A stretch of DNA of 64,000 nucleotides, from NCBI GenBank assembly GCA_964605705.1, contig CAZSDW010000016.1, positions 3,533 through 67,532 of the forward strand, written 5' to 3'. Under the pieces are notes generated by a model. The model made no database searches. It worked only from the letters and a program-made list of their open reading frames with translations, and had not been told where the DNA came from. The position numbers were made by a program, and so were the translations under genes. Positions within the stretch are counted from its first letter, which is position 1. Every line of letters starts with the position of its first letter. The DNA comes from CAZSDW01 sp964605705 (GTDB lineage Bacteria > Fidelibacterota > UBA2242). This document shows positions 35,575-45,226 of the stretch, in pieces.

Positions 35575-36465
35575 TTAGGAAGCCATTTTGTTTGCAAGAT
35601 AGACCGTATTTGCAATCAGCATGGAGATTGTCATTGGACCAACTCCGCCGGGAACCGGTGTGATTGCTGCAACTTTGTCTTTTACATCCTCAAAATTTAC
35701 ATCACCCACCAAACGGTAGCCCCGTTTGGCTGATGCATCTTCGACCCGATTTACACCGACATCGATGACAACAGCACCGTCTCTGACATAACTGCGGTCA
35801 ATCAGTCCCGCCCGTCCAATCGCTACAATTAAGATATCTGCCAGCCGGCAGATTCCAGCTAAATCTTTTGTCCGCGAGTGACAAAGGGTTACCGTCGCAT
35901 TTCCCAACGGTCGTTTCTGCATCAGCAGGTTGGCAATTGGTTTTCCGACGATATTGCTTCTGCCGACGACGACAACATGTTTTCCAGTGGTTTCAATATC
36001 AGAATATTTCAATAACATCAGGATGCCGTGCGGTGTGCAGGACAGCGGTGCATCGACTCCCAGCACCATTTTTCCCAGACTGACCGGATGAATACCATCC
36101 GCGTCCTTATCGGGATCAATCCTCATAATTACCGCCATTTCATCCAGGTGTGAAGGAAGCGGTAATTGTACCAGAATTCCATGGAATTGAGGATCTTTAT
36201 TCAGTCTGTCAATAAGTTTCAATAACTCTTCCTGACTGGTATTTCCCGCCAAGTAAAAGGTCTCAGAGTAGAGTTCCATTTTGGCAAAAGCCCTGGCTTT
36301 CATCCCGACATAGACCTGGGATGCGGAATCATCTCCAACCAGTACAACTGCCAGCCCCGGTGTAATGCCTTTTTCATGCAGTGCCCCGATCTGCGGCATC
36401 AGAGAATTCCTGACCTTCTCCGCAATGACTTTTCCGTCGATGATCAAGGGCTGATTATTTGGCAT
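35575..36465 (-). CDS. folD: bifunctional methylenetetrahydrofolate dehydrogenase/cyclohydrolase
   Basis: This protein interconverts 5,10-methylene-, methenyl- and 10-formyl-tetrahydrofolate. The ATG at 36465 gives 296 aa and the usual N-terminus IIDGKVIAEKVRNSL; the frame could be read from a TTG at 36498 but that lies deep inside rny. Motifs are DSASQVYVGMKARA (catalytic Tyr/Lys region), GILVQLPLPSHLDE, DADGIHPVSLG, VVVGRSNIVGKP and the C-terminal PVPGGVGPMTISMLI. It overlaps rny by 11 bases, so the two are co-translated. Confidence 0.96.
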   Translation of the reverse strand: MPNNQPLIIDGKVIAEKVRNSLMPQIGALHEKGITPGLAVVLVGDDSASQVYVGMKARAFAKMELYSETFYLAGNTSQEELLKLIDRLNKDPQFHGILVQLPLPSHLDEMAVIMRIDPDKDADGIHPVSLGKMVLGVDAPLSCTPHGILMLLKYSDIETTGKHVVVVGRSNIVGKPIANLLMQKRPLGNATVTLCHSRTKDLAGICRLADILIVAIGRAGLIDRSYVRDGAVVIDVGVNRVEDASAKRGYRLVGDVNFEDVKDKVAAITPVPGGVGPMTISMLIANTVYLANKMAS

Positions 36466-38002
36466 AACTGACACTTCGATGTTCCCGAACAACCACAATT
36501 TTTACCTGTCCGGGATAATTCAGATCATTCTGTATTTTCGTGGCAATTTCATCGGCAAGATTATCGGCTTCGGTATCATTGACAACTTCATTCTCAACGA
36601 TTACCCGAACTTCACGACCCGCTTGAATTGCATAGGTCTTTGAAACACCTTCGAAATTATTGGCTATTTCTTCAAGTTTCGCCAGACGCTGAATATAACT
36701 CTCAAGCGTATCACCGCGGGCACCGCGTCTGGAGCCGCTAATCTGATCAGCAGCAGCAACAATTACCGATATCGGATGGGAAGGATCAATTTCTTCGTGA
36801 TGCGAACCGATAGCATTGATCACAATTTCGTTCTCTTTGAATTTCTTGGCGAGATCCACACCGATTAAAGCATGGGTTCCGGTGACGTTGCGATCGATGG
36901 CTTTTCCAATATCATGCAGGAGACCTGCCCGTTTGGCGATTTCACCATTCAAGCCAAGTTCGGCAGCCATCAATCCTGAGAGCCAGGCGACTTCGATCGA
37001 ATGTTTTAAAACATTCTGACCGTAAGAGGTCCGGTATTTCAGTTTTCCCAGAATCTTCATCAGCTCCGGTTGAAAGGGTGACAGATTGACTTCGTCAATT
37101 GCTTCTTCGGCGGCGTGCAGAATCGATTCATTGACTTCAGCCGTCGCTTTATTGATCATCTCCTCAATCCGGGTCGGATGAATCCGACCATCGAGCACCA
37201 GTTTTTCCAGAGCCACCCGGGCAATTTCGCGACGGATCGGATCAAAACCCGACAGAACAACTGCTTCCGGAGTATCATCTACAATAATTTCAACACCGGT
37301 CAGCGATTCAAAGTGGCGAATATTCCGTCCTTCACGTCCGATAATCCGTCCCTTCATATTCTCATTCGGAAGATTGACCACGGACACGGTAGTCTCGGCA
37401 GTGTGATCAGCAGCGGAACGCTGAATCGCCGAGACAATAATTTTCTTCGACTCGCGGGTCGCTTCAGCCACTGCCTTGTCACGCATTTCCTTGACTTTTT
37501 TCGCAATGCCGGTTTTGGCTTTTTCTGTCAGGTTCTCCATCAGGATATCCTGCGCCTCTTTACGGGACAGACCGGCAATACGCTCCAGGCGCTCGGTCTG
37601 TTTCTCAATAATTTCCTGGATTTCCGATTCCTTTCGCGATAGAGAGGATTGCTGTTTTTTTATATCCCCTTCCCGTTTATCAAGCTCCTCGGATTTTTTA
37701 TCCGCAAGCTCCATTTTCCGTTCAAGATAAAATTCCCGCTTGACCAGTTTCTTTTCCAGCTCACGCACTTCCCTCATCTTATTGCGTGATTCATCCTCAG
37801 CCCGATGTTTGATGCGAATCGCTTCGTCTTTTGCTTCGAGACGACCTTCACGAAGAATATCGTCGGCTTCTTTTTTGGCAGTCTGAACAATTTCAGTTAC
37901 CGTTGATTTTGTTCTCTTTAATTTTTGAATGTAGAAAAAAAGCGCCAGAGCGGCTCCGATGACTACACCAACAATACCGATTATCAAATTTAATATCGTC
38001 AT
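36455..38002 (-). CDS. rny: ribonuclease Y
   Basis: This membrane-anchored endoribonuclease initiates mRNA decay. The 515-aa protein has an N-terminal membrane helix (about residues 3-25), a long charged coiled coil (about 30-205), a KH domain (about 205-275: KGRIIGREGRNIRHFESLTG) and an HD domain (about 330-430: HSIEVAWLSGLMAAEL, RAGLLHDIGKAIDR, GSHHEEIDP) that supplies the metal-binding catalytic residues. The start ATG follows GGAGAG. It lies between zapA and folD. Confidence 0.96.
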   Translation of the reverse strand: MTILNLIIGIVGVVIGAALALFFYIQKLKRTKSTVTEIVQTAKKEADDILREGRLEAKDEAIRIKHRAEDESRNKMREVRELEKKLVKREFYLERKMELADKKSEELDKREGDIKKQQSSLSRKESEIQEIIEKQTERLERIAGLSRKEAQDILMENLTEKAKTGIAKKVKEMRDKAVAEATRESKKIIVSAIQRSAADHTAETTVSVVNLPNENMKGRIIGREGRNIRHFESLTGVEIIVDDTPEAVVLSGFDPIRREIARVALEKLVLDGRIHPTRIEEMINKATAEVNESILHAAEEAIDEVNLSPFQPELMKILGKLKYRTSYGQNVLKHSIEVAWLSGLMAAELGLNGEIAKRAGLLHDIGKAIDRNVTGTHALIGVDLAKKFKENEIVINAIGSHHEEIDPSHPISVIVAAADQISGSRRGARGDTLESYIQRLAKLEEIANNFEGVSKTYAIQAGREVRVIVENEVVNDTEADNLADEIATKIQNDLNYPGQVKIVVVREHRSVSYAK

Positions 38003-38100
38003 GATCTCTCCTAACTTCTAAAACTCTCCAACCGCAAGGTTGTTGAGCCTTAACCGGAAAAATGGCGAATGATTTATTTTATTCTAAAAAGATGGATTGA

Positions 38101-38406
38101 TTATATTTCTTCGTTCAATTTTTCGTCGATGAGATCCACAAGGAACATCGTTTTCTCATCAACTTTATGGCTGATTACCTCTTTTTCTTTGTTGCTGCCA
38201 AATAATTCATCCGTTACGTTCATGGCAGCCAATATGGCAACGCGCAAAGGCGATTGGACAGTTGTCAGAGAATTCTCGACCTCTTCCATTTTCTCATTAA
38301 CATAATTTGCGACACTGACAATATAAGACGGATCAGCCTTGGCTTTGACGGTATATTCCTGACCATATATTGTAACACGAACTAAGCTGTCGTTTTGCTC
38401 TTCCAT
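38101..38406 (-). CDS. zapA: cell division protein ZapA
   Basis: The 101-aa protein promotes FtsZ bundling at the division site. It has the ZapA pattern RVTIYGQEYTVKAKADPSYI followed by VANYVNEKMEEVENSLTTVQ and the helix VAILAAMNVTDELFG, then a coiled-coil tail. The ribosome-binding site is weak. It follows a small coiled-coil gene and precedes rny. The 98-bp gap between zapA and rny is too short to hold a 6S RNA. Confidence 0.88.
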   Translation of the reverse strand: MEEQNDSLVRVTIYGQEYTVKAKADPSYIVSVANYVNEKMEEVENSLTTVQSPLRVAILAAMNVTDELFGSNKEKEVISHKVDEKTMFLVDLIDEKLNEEI

Positions 38407-38455
38407 CTTTCAACTAATCTTTTAAAAAATCAATCCGGTTAAAGCGATTGAAGGA

Positions 38456-38656
38456 TTAAAAATCTTTCAACACTTCCAGCATTCCTTCAATCTTTGTTCT
38501 TAATTGTTGTCTCTTTTTTTGATCCAGCATTTTTTCGAGGGATGTACCCTCGTCTAATTCTGTTTTTATCTTTCTATTCTCCTCTTGAAGTTTGGTTACC
38601 AGAGTCAGAAGGTTTCGTATTTTTTCTTCTAATAAATTAAGATTTGCTAAATCCAT
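38456..38656 (-). CDS. small coiled-coil protein, possible ZapB-like division factor
   Basis: This 66-aa protein is nearly all heptad-repeat helix (NLNLLEEKIRNLLTLVTKLQ onward, rich in Glu, Lys, Leu), with ATG 38656 preceded by GAAGGT. ZapB of Proteobacteria is a similar-sized pure coiled coil that binds ZapA. Position directly before zapA (49 bases) suggests a related role, but coiled coils have little identifying sequence, so this is inference. Confidence 0.7.
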   Translation of the reverse strand: MDLANLNLLEEKIRNLLTLVTKLQEENRKIKTELDEGTSLEKMLDQKKRQQLRTKIEGMLEVLKDF

Positions 38657-38666
38657 ACCTTCTACT

Positions 38667-41054
38667 CTACCTTAACTGAGCACCCAATTCTTTTTGTAAT
38701 ATTTTGTGAATGGCTGCCATGGTATCATCAATTTCAATATCTTGTAAAGTTCTTTCTTCTGCCTGAAAAACTAAATTAAATGTAATACTTTTTTGACCTT
38801 TGTCAATATTTTTTCCTTTGTAAAGATCATAGAAGCGGATTTCTTTCAAATACTGACTCCCTTTTTTCCGGATCAATTTTTCTACTTCAGCGATCTTGAC
38901 ACTCAAATCCACCAGCACGGATACATCTCTCTGAATGCTCGGAAATATCGGTAACTGAACATACTCTTGCAGCTGATTGGCATTCTCAAACAGTCGCGAT
39001 GCATCACCTTCAAGAACATACACCGGTGCTTCAATATCCCATTCATTCATCAGATATTTTCGGCTGACCTGTCCAAATACCGCCAGTTTTTTACCCTTGG
39101 AAGTCACCTCAATCAGCGGGTTGAAATGCTCATGATTAACCGGCGAATACACCATCTCTGAAATTCCGAATTGTTTCAACAGCGTGTCAATGATTCCTTT
39201 CAATGTAAATATATCCGCTTTGCGATGCTGCGCTCCCCAATATTTTTCCTCGATAAAACCGGTTAACAGTACCGCATATTTCTGAAATTCTTCCGCATGA
39301 GTTTCAACTTCCGGATTAAAATGCTGAACAAATCCTAATTCAAAAAACTGCAGATCGGGATTCTGACGATTGATATTGTGTCTGGCGTTCTGCAGCAAAC
39401 CCGGAATCAATGTTGTTCGTAAAAATGCCATCTCCTGATTAAGCGGATTATTTACCTTGATTGGCTGATAGGGTTGATAACCAAATTGGGTTGCCTTTTC
39501 ACTGACCAGCGAATTATTGTAAACCTCGAACAATCCAAAATTCGCCAGGGATTGGCGCAACCGTTCAATCAGAACATATTCATGGGCTTCATCATAATTC
39601 GGCTGAATCCGCATCTCCCGGGCATTGGGTACAACATGCATTCCATAAATCCTGACAACCTCTTCAATCATATCAACTTCCCGCTCAAGATCGGGTCGCC
39701 AGGTGGGGACCACCAATTTTACTGAATCGTCATCCTTATGCAGAATCTGGCAGCCTAATTTCTCGAATTTTTCGATCATCCAATCGGATTCGATTTGCAA
39801 CCCCAGCAGAGAATTGACTCGCTGAAATCGCACTGTGATTTCGGCAGGCTTGATTTTCCGAGGATAGTTATCGATGATACCTTTACATACTGAACCACCG
39901 GCTAATTGAGATATCAGATCAGTTAGGCGATTGAGCGCATAAATCGCACCTTCAGGATCAGCACCCCGTTCAAAACGATAGGAGGCATCAGTTTGAAGTC
40001 CGAGAAATTTTGATCCTTTTCGAATCGTCGCCGGATCAAAGTAAGCGCTTTCAATCAGAATATCCGTCGTATCAGCCTTGATTTCCGAATTTTCCAAGCC
40101 CATGATTCCGGCAACAGCAACCGGTTGAACAGCATCACAAATTAATAGAATTTCACTATTTAATTCACGGTGGACGCCATCCAGGGTAACGACTTCCTCT
40201 CCATCTTTGGCGCTGCGGACAACTATCTTTTTCCCGCTAATCATGCGATAATCGAAAGTATGCAGCGGATGTCCGGTTTCCATCAGAACAAAATTCGCGG
40301 CATCAACGACATTATTGATCGATCTGGAACCGACACTGGTCATAAAATCCACCAGCCATTTCGGGGAAGGTCCGATTTTCACTCCGCGAATGACGCGGGC
40401 GGCATAACGCGGGCAACCATGCTCATTCTGAATTTCGATCTCAGCATAATCAGTTACAGGTTCATCGGATTCAATGAATTCAATTTTCGGGATATTCAGA
40501 GCCTTTCCGGTCAGCAGAGTGATATCCCGGGCAACACCAATGTGAGAGCTGCAATCCGGACGATTCGGTGTCAGATCAATATCGATGTTAGTGCCGTTTC
40601 CTGATAGATATTCTCTCAGATCTGTGCCTAAAGGAGCTGATTTATCCAGAATCATAATTCCACTATGATCGTCTGATAAGCCCAGCTCATCTTCCGCACA
40701 CAGCATCCCTTCCGATTTTACACCCCGGATTTTGACAGGCTTGAGTGTCATCCCACCTGGTAAAGTCGTACCGATTCGTGCTAACGGAACTTTCTGACCG
40801 ACCGCAATATTCGGTGCACCACAAACGACTTCCATGTCCTCAGTGCCCGTATTCACCCGGCATATTCGCAGACGGTCAGCATCCGGATGAGGCAGTATTT
40901 CCCTTATTTCGGTAATGATCACGCCCTCGATTTGATCGACCGGATTACTTTTTATCGTAGATTCCAGTCCGAGATAGGTAAGTTTCTCTGCCAACTCCAT
41001 GACACTGAAGGGGATTTCGGTATATTTTTCAAGCCATTTGGTATTTACTATCAT
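38667..41054 (-). CDS. pheT: phenylalanyl-tRNA synthetase beta subunit
   Basis: The 795-aa protein is the large subunit of the alpha2beta2 enzyme that charges tRNA-Phe. Domains in order: an N-terminal region (MIVNTKWLEKYTEIPFS), a tRNA-binding OB fold (about 42-150: VITEIREILPHPDADRLRIC), the B3/B4 editing domain (about 210-385), the B5 domain (about 395-470), the catalytic-like core, and a C-terminal ferredoxin-fold anticodon-binding domain (about 700-795: LPIFPSIQRDVSVLVD). Length is typical. It lies 69 bases after pheS. Confidence 0.97.
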   Translation of the reverse strand: MIVNTKWLEKYTEIPFSVMELAEKLTYLGLESTIKSNPVDQIEGVIITEIREILPHPDADRLRICRVNTGTEDMEVVCGAPNIAVGQKVPLARIGTTLPGGMTLKPVKIRGVKSEGMLCAEDELGLSDDHSGIMILDKSAPLGTDLREYLSGNGTNIDIDLTPNRPDCSSHIGVARDITLLTGKALNIPKIEFIESDEPVTDYAEIEIQNEHGCPRYAARVIRGVKIGPSPKWLVDFMTSVGSRSINNVVDAANFVLMETGHPLHTFDYRMISGKKIVVRSAKDGEEVVTLDGVHRELNSEILLICDAVQPVAVAGIMGLENSEIKADTTDILIESAYFDPATIRKGSKFLGLQTDASYRFERGADPEGAIYALNRLTDLISQLAGGSVCKGIIDNYPRKIKPAEITVRFQRVNSLLGLQIESDWMIEKFEKLGCQILHKDDDSVKLVVPTWRPDLEREVDMIEEVVRIYGMHVVPNAREMRIQPNYDEAHEYVLIERLRQSLANFGLFEVYNNSLVSEKATQFGYQPYQPIKVNNPLNQEMAFLRTTLIPGLLQNARHNINRQNPDLQFFELGFVQHFNPEVETHAEEFQKYAVLLTGFIEEKYWGAQHRKADIFTLKGIIDTLLKQFGISEMVYSPVNHEHFNPLIEVTSKGKKLAVFGQVSRKYLMNEWDIEAPVYVLEGDASRLFENANQLQEYVQLPIFPSIQRDVSVLVDLSVKIAEVEKLIRKKGSQYLKEIRFYDLYKGKNIDKGQKSITFNLVFQAEERTLQDIEIDDTMAAIHKILQKELGAQLR

Positions 41055-41123
41055 TTTCTAACCGTAAACAACTAAAATTCTAATCAAGATAATCGCACCC
41101 TAAACCGGAAGGTAACAATTCAT

Positions 41124-42140
41124 TCAAAACTGTTTTAAGAATCGTATATCGCCTTCCCAAAGCAGACGGATATCATCGATTCCATGCTTGAGCAGAGTGA
41201 TTCTTTCGGGACCCATTCCAAATGCGTAGCCGGTATATTTTTCAGGATCGATATCACAGGCTTCAAATACATTCGGGTCCACCATCCCGCAACCCATAAT
41301 CTCCAGCCAACCAGTCTGCTTGCATAAACGACAACCGGAACCGCCGCAGATGATACACGAAATATCCACTTCCGCACTTGGTTCGGTAAATGGAAAAAAA
41401 CTTGGACGAAAGCGTAATTTCACATCTTTACCGAAAAACTTCCTGGCAAAAACCTCGATTGTTACCTTCAATTCGGAAAAGGTCACATTTTCATCGACGT
41501 ACAATCCTTCTATCTGATTGAAAACGCAGTAGCTGCGGGTATTAATCGCTTCATTCCTGAAAACTCTTCCCGGCGCCAGAATCCGAATCGGTGGTTTCTG
41601 TTTCAGCATTGTCCGAATTTGGATCGGAGAGGTATGCGTCCGCAGCAGAATATCATCATCAATAAAAAAGGTATCCTGCATATCCCGGGCTGGGTGATTC
41701 GGGGGAAAATTCAGCGCCTGAAAATTGTAAAAATCCGTTTCCACTTCCGGCCCAAATTCAATCCCGAAACCCATTTCCCTGAAGATCGTGCAAATCTGAT
41801 TCATGGTCCGGGTAATCGGATGAATATGTCCGGTATTAAACGACATCCCCGGCAGTGTATAATCAAACTCATCATCCTGGCTTTCCGCATCAGCCAATCG
41901 ATCTTTAAGATCCTGAACCGCGGTTTCAGCGGTTCTTTTAAGCAGGTTGAGGTCTTTTCCGACCTCTCGTTTCAGCGAAGGTTCGAGGGCTGAAAAATCG
42001 TGAAAAAGGGCAGAGATTATACCCTTTTTCCCGACATATTTTAAGCGAAAGTCCTCAATGGATTGAAAAGTATTCTGGACTTTCTGAAGATCTTCGCCTA
42101 GCTGTTTTTTTACCTCATTTACACGGTCAAGAAGGCTCAT
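41124..42140 (-). CDS. pheS: phenylalanyl-tRNA synthetase alpha subunit
   Basis: The 338-aa protein is the catalytic class II subunit that activates phenylalanine. It has an N-terminal coiled coil (about 1-85), motif 1 (HPITRTMNQICTIFREMGF), motif 2 (RVFRNEAINTRSYCVFNQIE) and motif 3 (AFGMGPERITLLKHGIDDIR). A Cys cluster (CIICGGSGCRLCKQTGW) sits before motif 3, which is normal for many bacterial PheS. The gene starts three bases after the rplT stop, so coupling with the ribosomal-protein genes is tight. Confidence 0.97.
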   Translation of the reverse strand: MSLLDRVNEVKKQLGEDLQKVQNTFQSIEDFRLKYVGKKGIISALFHDFSALEPSLKREVGKDLNLLKRTAETAVQDLKDRLADAESQDDEFDYTLPGMSFNTGHIHPITRTMNQICTIFREMGFGIEFGPEVETDFYNFQALNFPPNHPARDMQDTFFIDDDILLRTHTSPIQIRTMLKQKPPIRILAPGRVFRNEAINTRSYCVFNQIEGLYVDENVTFSELKVTIEVFARKFFGKDVKLRFRPSFFPFTEPSAEVDISCIICGGSGCRLCKQTGWLEIMGCGMVDPNVFEACDIDPEKYTGYAFGMGPERITLLKHGIDDIRLLWEGDIRFLKQF

Positions 42141-42143
42141 GAC

Positions 42144-42491
42144 TTAAGCCTTTGTAATGTCAACCAGTTTTGCGAATCCTTCAGGATCTTTTACGGCAAT
42201 ATCTGCCAGGGCTTTGCGATCGAGTTCAATGCCCTTGGTTTTCAAGGCGTGTATAAATTTGCTGTAGGATAAATCATATGGACGAACAGCGGCATTTATA
42301 CGGGCAATCCAAAGTGCTCTGAATTCACGTTTTTTCACCCGGCGGTCACGGTAAGCATACTGCAGCGCTTTCTCAACTGCGTCTTTAGCATTAACAAAAA
42401 GGTTGCTTCGGGAACCGCGGTATCCTTTTGCCATTTTTATTAGTTTTCGATGTTTTCTGTGGTGAGGTACAGAACTATTTGCTCTTGGCAT
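42144..42491 (-). CDS. rplT: 50S ribosomal protein L20
   Basis: This 115-aa ribosomal protein binds 23S rRNA and is needed for early 50S assembly. The sequence starts after the initiator with PRANSSVPHHRKHRKLIKMA, and continues with KGYRGSRSNLFVNAKDAVEK, RRVKKREFRALWIARINAAV and a C-terminal KDPEGFAKLVD helix. It sits 12 bases downstream of rpmI in the conserved infC-rpmI-rplT order. In several bacteria L20 or IF3-leader structures control this operon; I see no definite leader here. Confidence 0.97.
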   Translation of the reverse strand: MPRANSSVPHHRKHRKLIKMAKGYRGSRSNLFVNAKDAVEKALQYAYRDRRVKKREFRALWIARINAAVRPYDLSYSKFIHALKTKGIELDRKALADIAVKDPEGFAKLVDITKA

Positions 42492-42503
42492 TTTTCACGT
42501 CTC

Positions 42504-42698
42504 CTAAGTTACAATCATTTTCTTGATTCTTTTCTCATCAGAAGCGGCAGCGGTACCGGTTTGTCCTAATTGCCGTTTTTTCTTCGGTGATTTCTTTGTC
42601 AGAATGTGAGCAAAATTTGCTTTATTTCGTTTGATTTTTCCAGATCCGGTCTGTTTAAACCGTTTAGCGGCGGACCGTCTCGTTTTCATTTTTGGCAT
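42504..42698 (-). CDS. rpmI: 50S ribosomal protein L35
   Basis: This 64-aa basic protein has the L35 pattern KMKTRRSAAKRFKQTGSGKI then RNKANFAHILTKKSPKKKRQ. It lies between infC (14 bases upstream) and rplT (12 bases downstream), the near-universal arrangement. The start is ATG 42698. Confidence 0.97.
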   Translation of the reverse strand: MPKMKTRRSAAKRFKQTGSGKIKRNKANFAHILTKKSPKKKRQLGQTGTAAASDEKRIKKMIVT

Positions 42699-42712
42699 GA
42701 CGTTCTATTCTC

Positions 42713-43222
42713 CTATTTTGCAGTCAGAAACGTTACAATCGTGCGCCCCTCAAAGGAGGGCGTTTTTTCAATGACACCAATATCGGACAATGATTCAGCA
42801 ACATTGTTAATCAGTTGCTCTCCAACCTCTTTATGGGCGAGTTCCCTGCCACGGAACATAAGCGTCAATTTTACCTTATATCCCTCGCTGAGGAATTTCC
42901 GGATATGATCGACTTTCATATTCAGATCATGCTCGCCTATTCGGGGGCGAAAGCGGACTTCTTTAAGTTTAATCACATGCTGTTTCTTTTTGTTCTCCCG
43001 CTCCTTCATCTGCTGCTGGTATTTGTATTTTCCAAAATCCATAATTTTGCAGACCGGTGGTTTGGCAGTCGGAGAAATTTCGACAAGGTCCAAACCATAC
43101 TCGTCGGCTAAATTCAGTGCTTCTCGGGGTGACACTATTCCGACCTGCTTCCCATCAGGATCGATCAGACGCAATGATTGGACACGAATTTGTTCATTGA
43201 TGCGTAGAATTTTTTCTATGAT
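42713..43222 (-). CDS. infC: translation initiation factor IF-3 with a non-canonical start codon
   Basis: IF-3 binds the 30S subunit and proofreads start-codon choice. An ordinary start is available only at a TTG at 43174, which would remove the conserved RINEQIRVQSLRLIDPDG region. Reading upstream in frame gives that sequence and an AGAGGAG, with candidate starts ATC at 43222 (five bases after GGAG) or ATA at 43219 (eight bases); no in-frame ATG/GTG/TTG exists there. Rare AUU/AUC/AUA starts on infC are an established IF-3 autoregulation device. The protein has IF3-N, linker and IF3-C (VRFRPRIGEHDLNMKVDHIR, KVKLTLMFRGRELAHKEVG) domains, 168-169 aa. It lies 10 to 13 bases after thrS. Confidence 0.92.
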   Translation of the reverse strand: MIEKILRINEQIRVQSLRLIDPDGKQVGIVSPREALNLADEYGLDLVEISPTAKPPVCKIMDFGKYKYQQQMKERENKKKQHVIKLKEVRFRPRIGEHDLNMKVDHIRKFLSEGYKVKLTLMFRGRELAHKEVGEQLINNVAESLSDIGVIEKTPSFEGRTIVTFLTAK

Positions 43223-43232
43223 TGTATCTCCT

Positions 43233-45161
43233 CTATTGTTCGACTATCTCTGTCTCAACCATCGCGACGGCTTCATCCCAGGCAAAGGTCCCCTTGTCAC
43301 CGGATTTTCGACGCCGGATGGATACCGTTCTATTTTGGGCTTCCCTGTCACCGATGATAAACATATATGGAATTTTCATCAATTCGGCTTCCCGGATTTT
43401 GGCACCCATCGTGTCGCTTTTTTCATTAAATTCGACACGAATAGAATTCTTTTTTAATAATTGGTAAAATTCCCGGGCAATCTCATTCTGTTTTTCGGAA
43501 ATCGGAATCACAATCGCCTGAACCGGCGCCAGCCAGACCGGAAAATCACCAACAGTATTTTCAATAAGCACTCCAACAAACCGTTCCAGTGAGCCCATGA
43601 TGGCTCGATGAATCATATACGGCTGTTTTTTCTCATTATCACTGGAAATATACTCCATATTAAATCTTTCCGAAAGATTAAAATCAAACTGTATGGTCGT
43701 ACATTGCCAGCTGCGGTTCAGGGCATCGCGAATCTTTATGTCGATTTTCGGTCCGTAAAAAGCCCCACCGCCTTCATCCATTGAATATTCGACATTCAAA
43801 GAATCCAGCGCGTATTTCAAAGCTTCGGTTGCCTCTTCCCATTTAGCGACCTCGCCCACATACTTGTCTTTAGGCTTTGTCGCTATATAAACTTCAAAGT
43901 CATTAAAACCGAATTTTCGAATATAATCGAAAGAAAATTGAACCAGTTTCATGATTTCATCGTTCAGTTGCTCAGGAGTACAGAAAATGTGTGCGTCATC
44001 CTGGGTAAATCCGCGCACCCGCATCAAGCCGTGTAGAACTCCGGAAAGTTCATAGCGATACACCGTTCCCAGTTCAGCATATTTGATCGGAAGATCCCGG
44101 TAACTGCGGGTTTTCGATTTATAGACCTGAATATGAAACGGGCAATTCATGGGCTTGATAAAATATTCGTCACCTTCGATCTTCATGGAATCGAACATGG
44201 ATTCACGATAAAAAACCAAATGCCCGCTGGTCTCCCATAGATTCGACTTACCGATGTGCGGTGTTTCCACTAATTCGTACCCGCGATCGATATGTTCTTT
44301 GATCCAGAAATCCTTGATTGTATGGAGCAGTGTTGCTCCGCGCGGATACCAGATTACGAGCCCGGGTCCCACCTGTTCGTTAATTTCAAAGAGTTCCAGC
44401 GTTTTGCCCAGTTTGCGGTGATCGCGGCGCTTTGCTTCTTCAAGATAATTCAGATATTTCTTCAAGTCTTTTGATGATGGAAAAGATGTTCCGTAAATCC
44501 GGGTCAGCATTTTATTCCGTGAATCACCGCGCCAGTACGCGCCGGCAGTATTCAATAGTTTGAATGCTTTTATCTTGCCGGTGGACGGAACATGCGGTCC
44601 CCGGCATAAATCGGCAAAATCACCCTGGGCATAAATGGAGAGGACCTCATTTTCAGCGATGGATTCAATGATCTCAACTTTGTAGGTCTCACCCATTTCA
44701 CTAAATTTTTTCGTCAACTCTGCACGGGTAAACTCTTCCCTTTTAACCGGAATATCCTGATCGATAATCTCTTGCATCCGCTCTTCAATTTTTCCCAGAT
44801 CATCTTCAGTGAACGGCACTTCTACATCAAAGTCATAATAAAAACGATTTTCGATTGCCGGTCCGATCGTAACTTTTACATTGGGATACAGCTGTTTGAC
44901 CGCCTGTGCCATAACATGGGAGGTGCTGTGGAGTAAAATCTCATGCGCTTCCGGAGATTTATATGTGACAATCTCCAGTGATGCATTCTCAGTAAGTGGG
45001 AAGGTTAAATCAACCAGTCGGTCATTGACCTTTGCTGCGAGAGAATTCTGAAACAGCCCTTCGCTAATTGATCTTGCGATATCGGCAGCAGTCGTACCTG
45101 AATCTACCGGTAATTGCGTACCATCGGGTAGTGTGACTGTGATCTTCTGTGCAGGGCTCAA
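43233..45161 (-). CDS. thrS: threonyl-tRNA synthetase
   Basis: This enzyme charges tRNA-Thr. The 642-aa protein has an N-terminal TGS domain (ITVTLPDGTQLPVDSGTTAA), the editing domain (about 70-225, with HSTSHVMAQAVKQLYP), the class II core (about 240-535: MNCPFHIQVYKSKTRSYRDL with the zinc Cys, MRVRGFTQDDAHIFCT, HRAIMGSLERFVGVLIE) and the anticodon-binding domain (VWLAPVQAIVIPISEKQNEI). The frame opens with TTG at 45161, 9 bases after AAAGGA; there is no in-frame ATG nearby. It starts 65 bases downstream of tRNA-Val and leads the infC operon. Confidence 0.97.
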   Translation of the reverse strand: MSPAQKITVTLPDGTQLPVDSGTTAADIARSISEGLFQNSLAAKVNDRLVDLTFPLTENASLEIVTYKSPEAHEILLHSTSHVMAQAVKQLYPNVKVTIGPAIENRFYYDFDVEVPFTEDDLGKIEERMQEIIDQDIPVKREEFTRAELTKKFSEMGETYKVEIIESIAENEVLSIYAQGDFADLCRGPHVPSTGKIKAFKLLNTAGAYWRGDSRNKMLTRIYGTSFPSSKDLKKYLNYLEEAKRRDHRKLGKTLELFEINEQVGPGLVIWYPRGATLLHTIKDFWIKEHIDRGYELVETPHIGKSNLWETSGHLVFYRESMFDSMKIEGDEYFIKPMNCPFHIQVYKSKTRSYRDLPIKYAELGTVYRYELSGVLHGLMRVRGFTQDDAHIFCTPEQLNDEIMKLVQFSFDYIRKFGFNDFEVYIATKPKDKYVGEVAKWEEATEALKYALDSLNVEYSMDEGGGAFYGPKIDIKIRDALNRSWQCTTIQFDFNLSERFNMEYISSDNEKKQPYMIHRAIMGSLERFVGVLIENTVGDFPVWLAPVQAIVIPISEKQNEIAREFYQLLKKNSIRVEFNEKSDTMGAKIREAELMKIPYMFIIGDREAQNRTVSIRRRKSGDKGTFAWDEAVAMVETEIVEQ

Positions 45162-45226
45162 AATTATTTTCCTTTTTTCTCTCGTTCGTCATATCGACCT
45201 CTGATATAAATGAGGCACATTTCTGT

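Noticed and set aside
38003..38100. 6S RNA next to zapA
   Set aside because: The gap is only 98 bp, too short, and shows no long helix.
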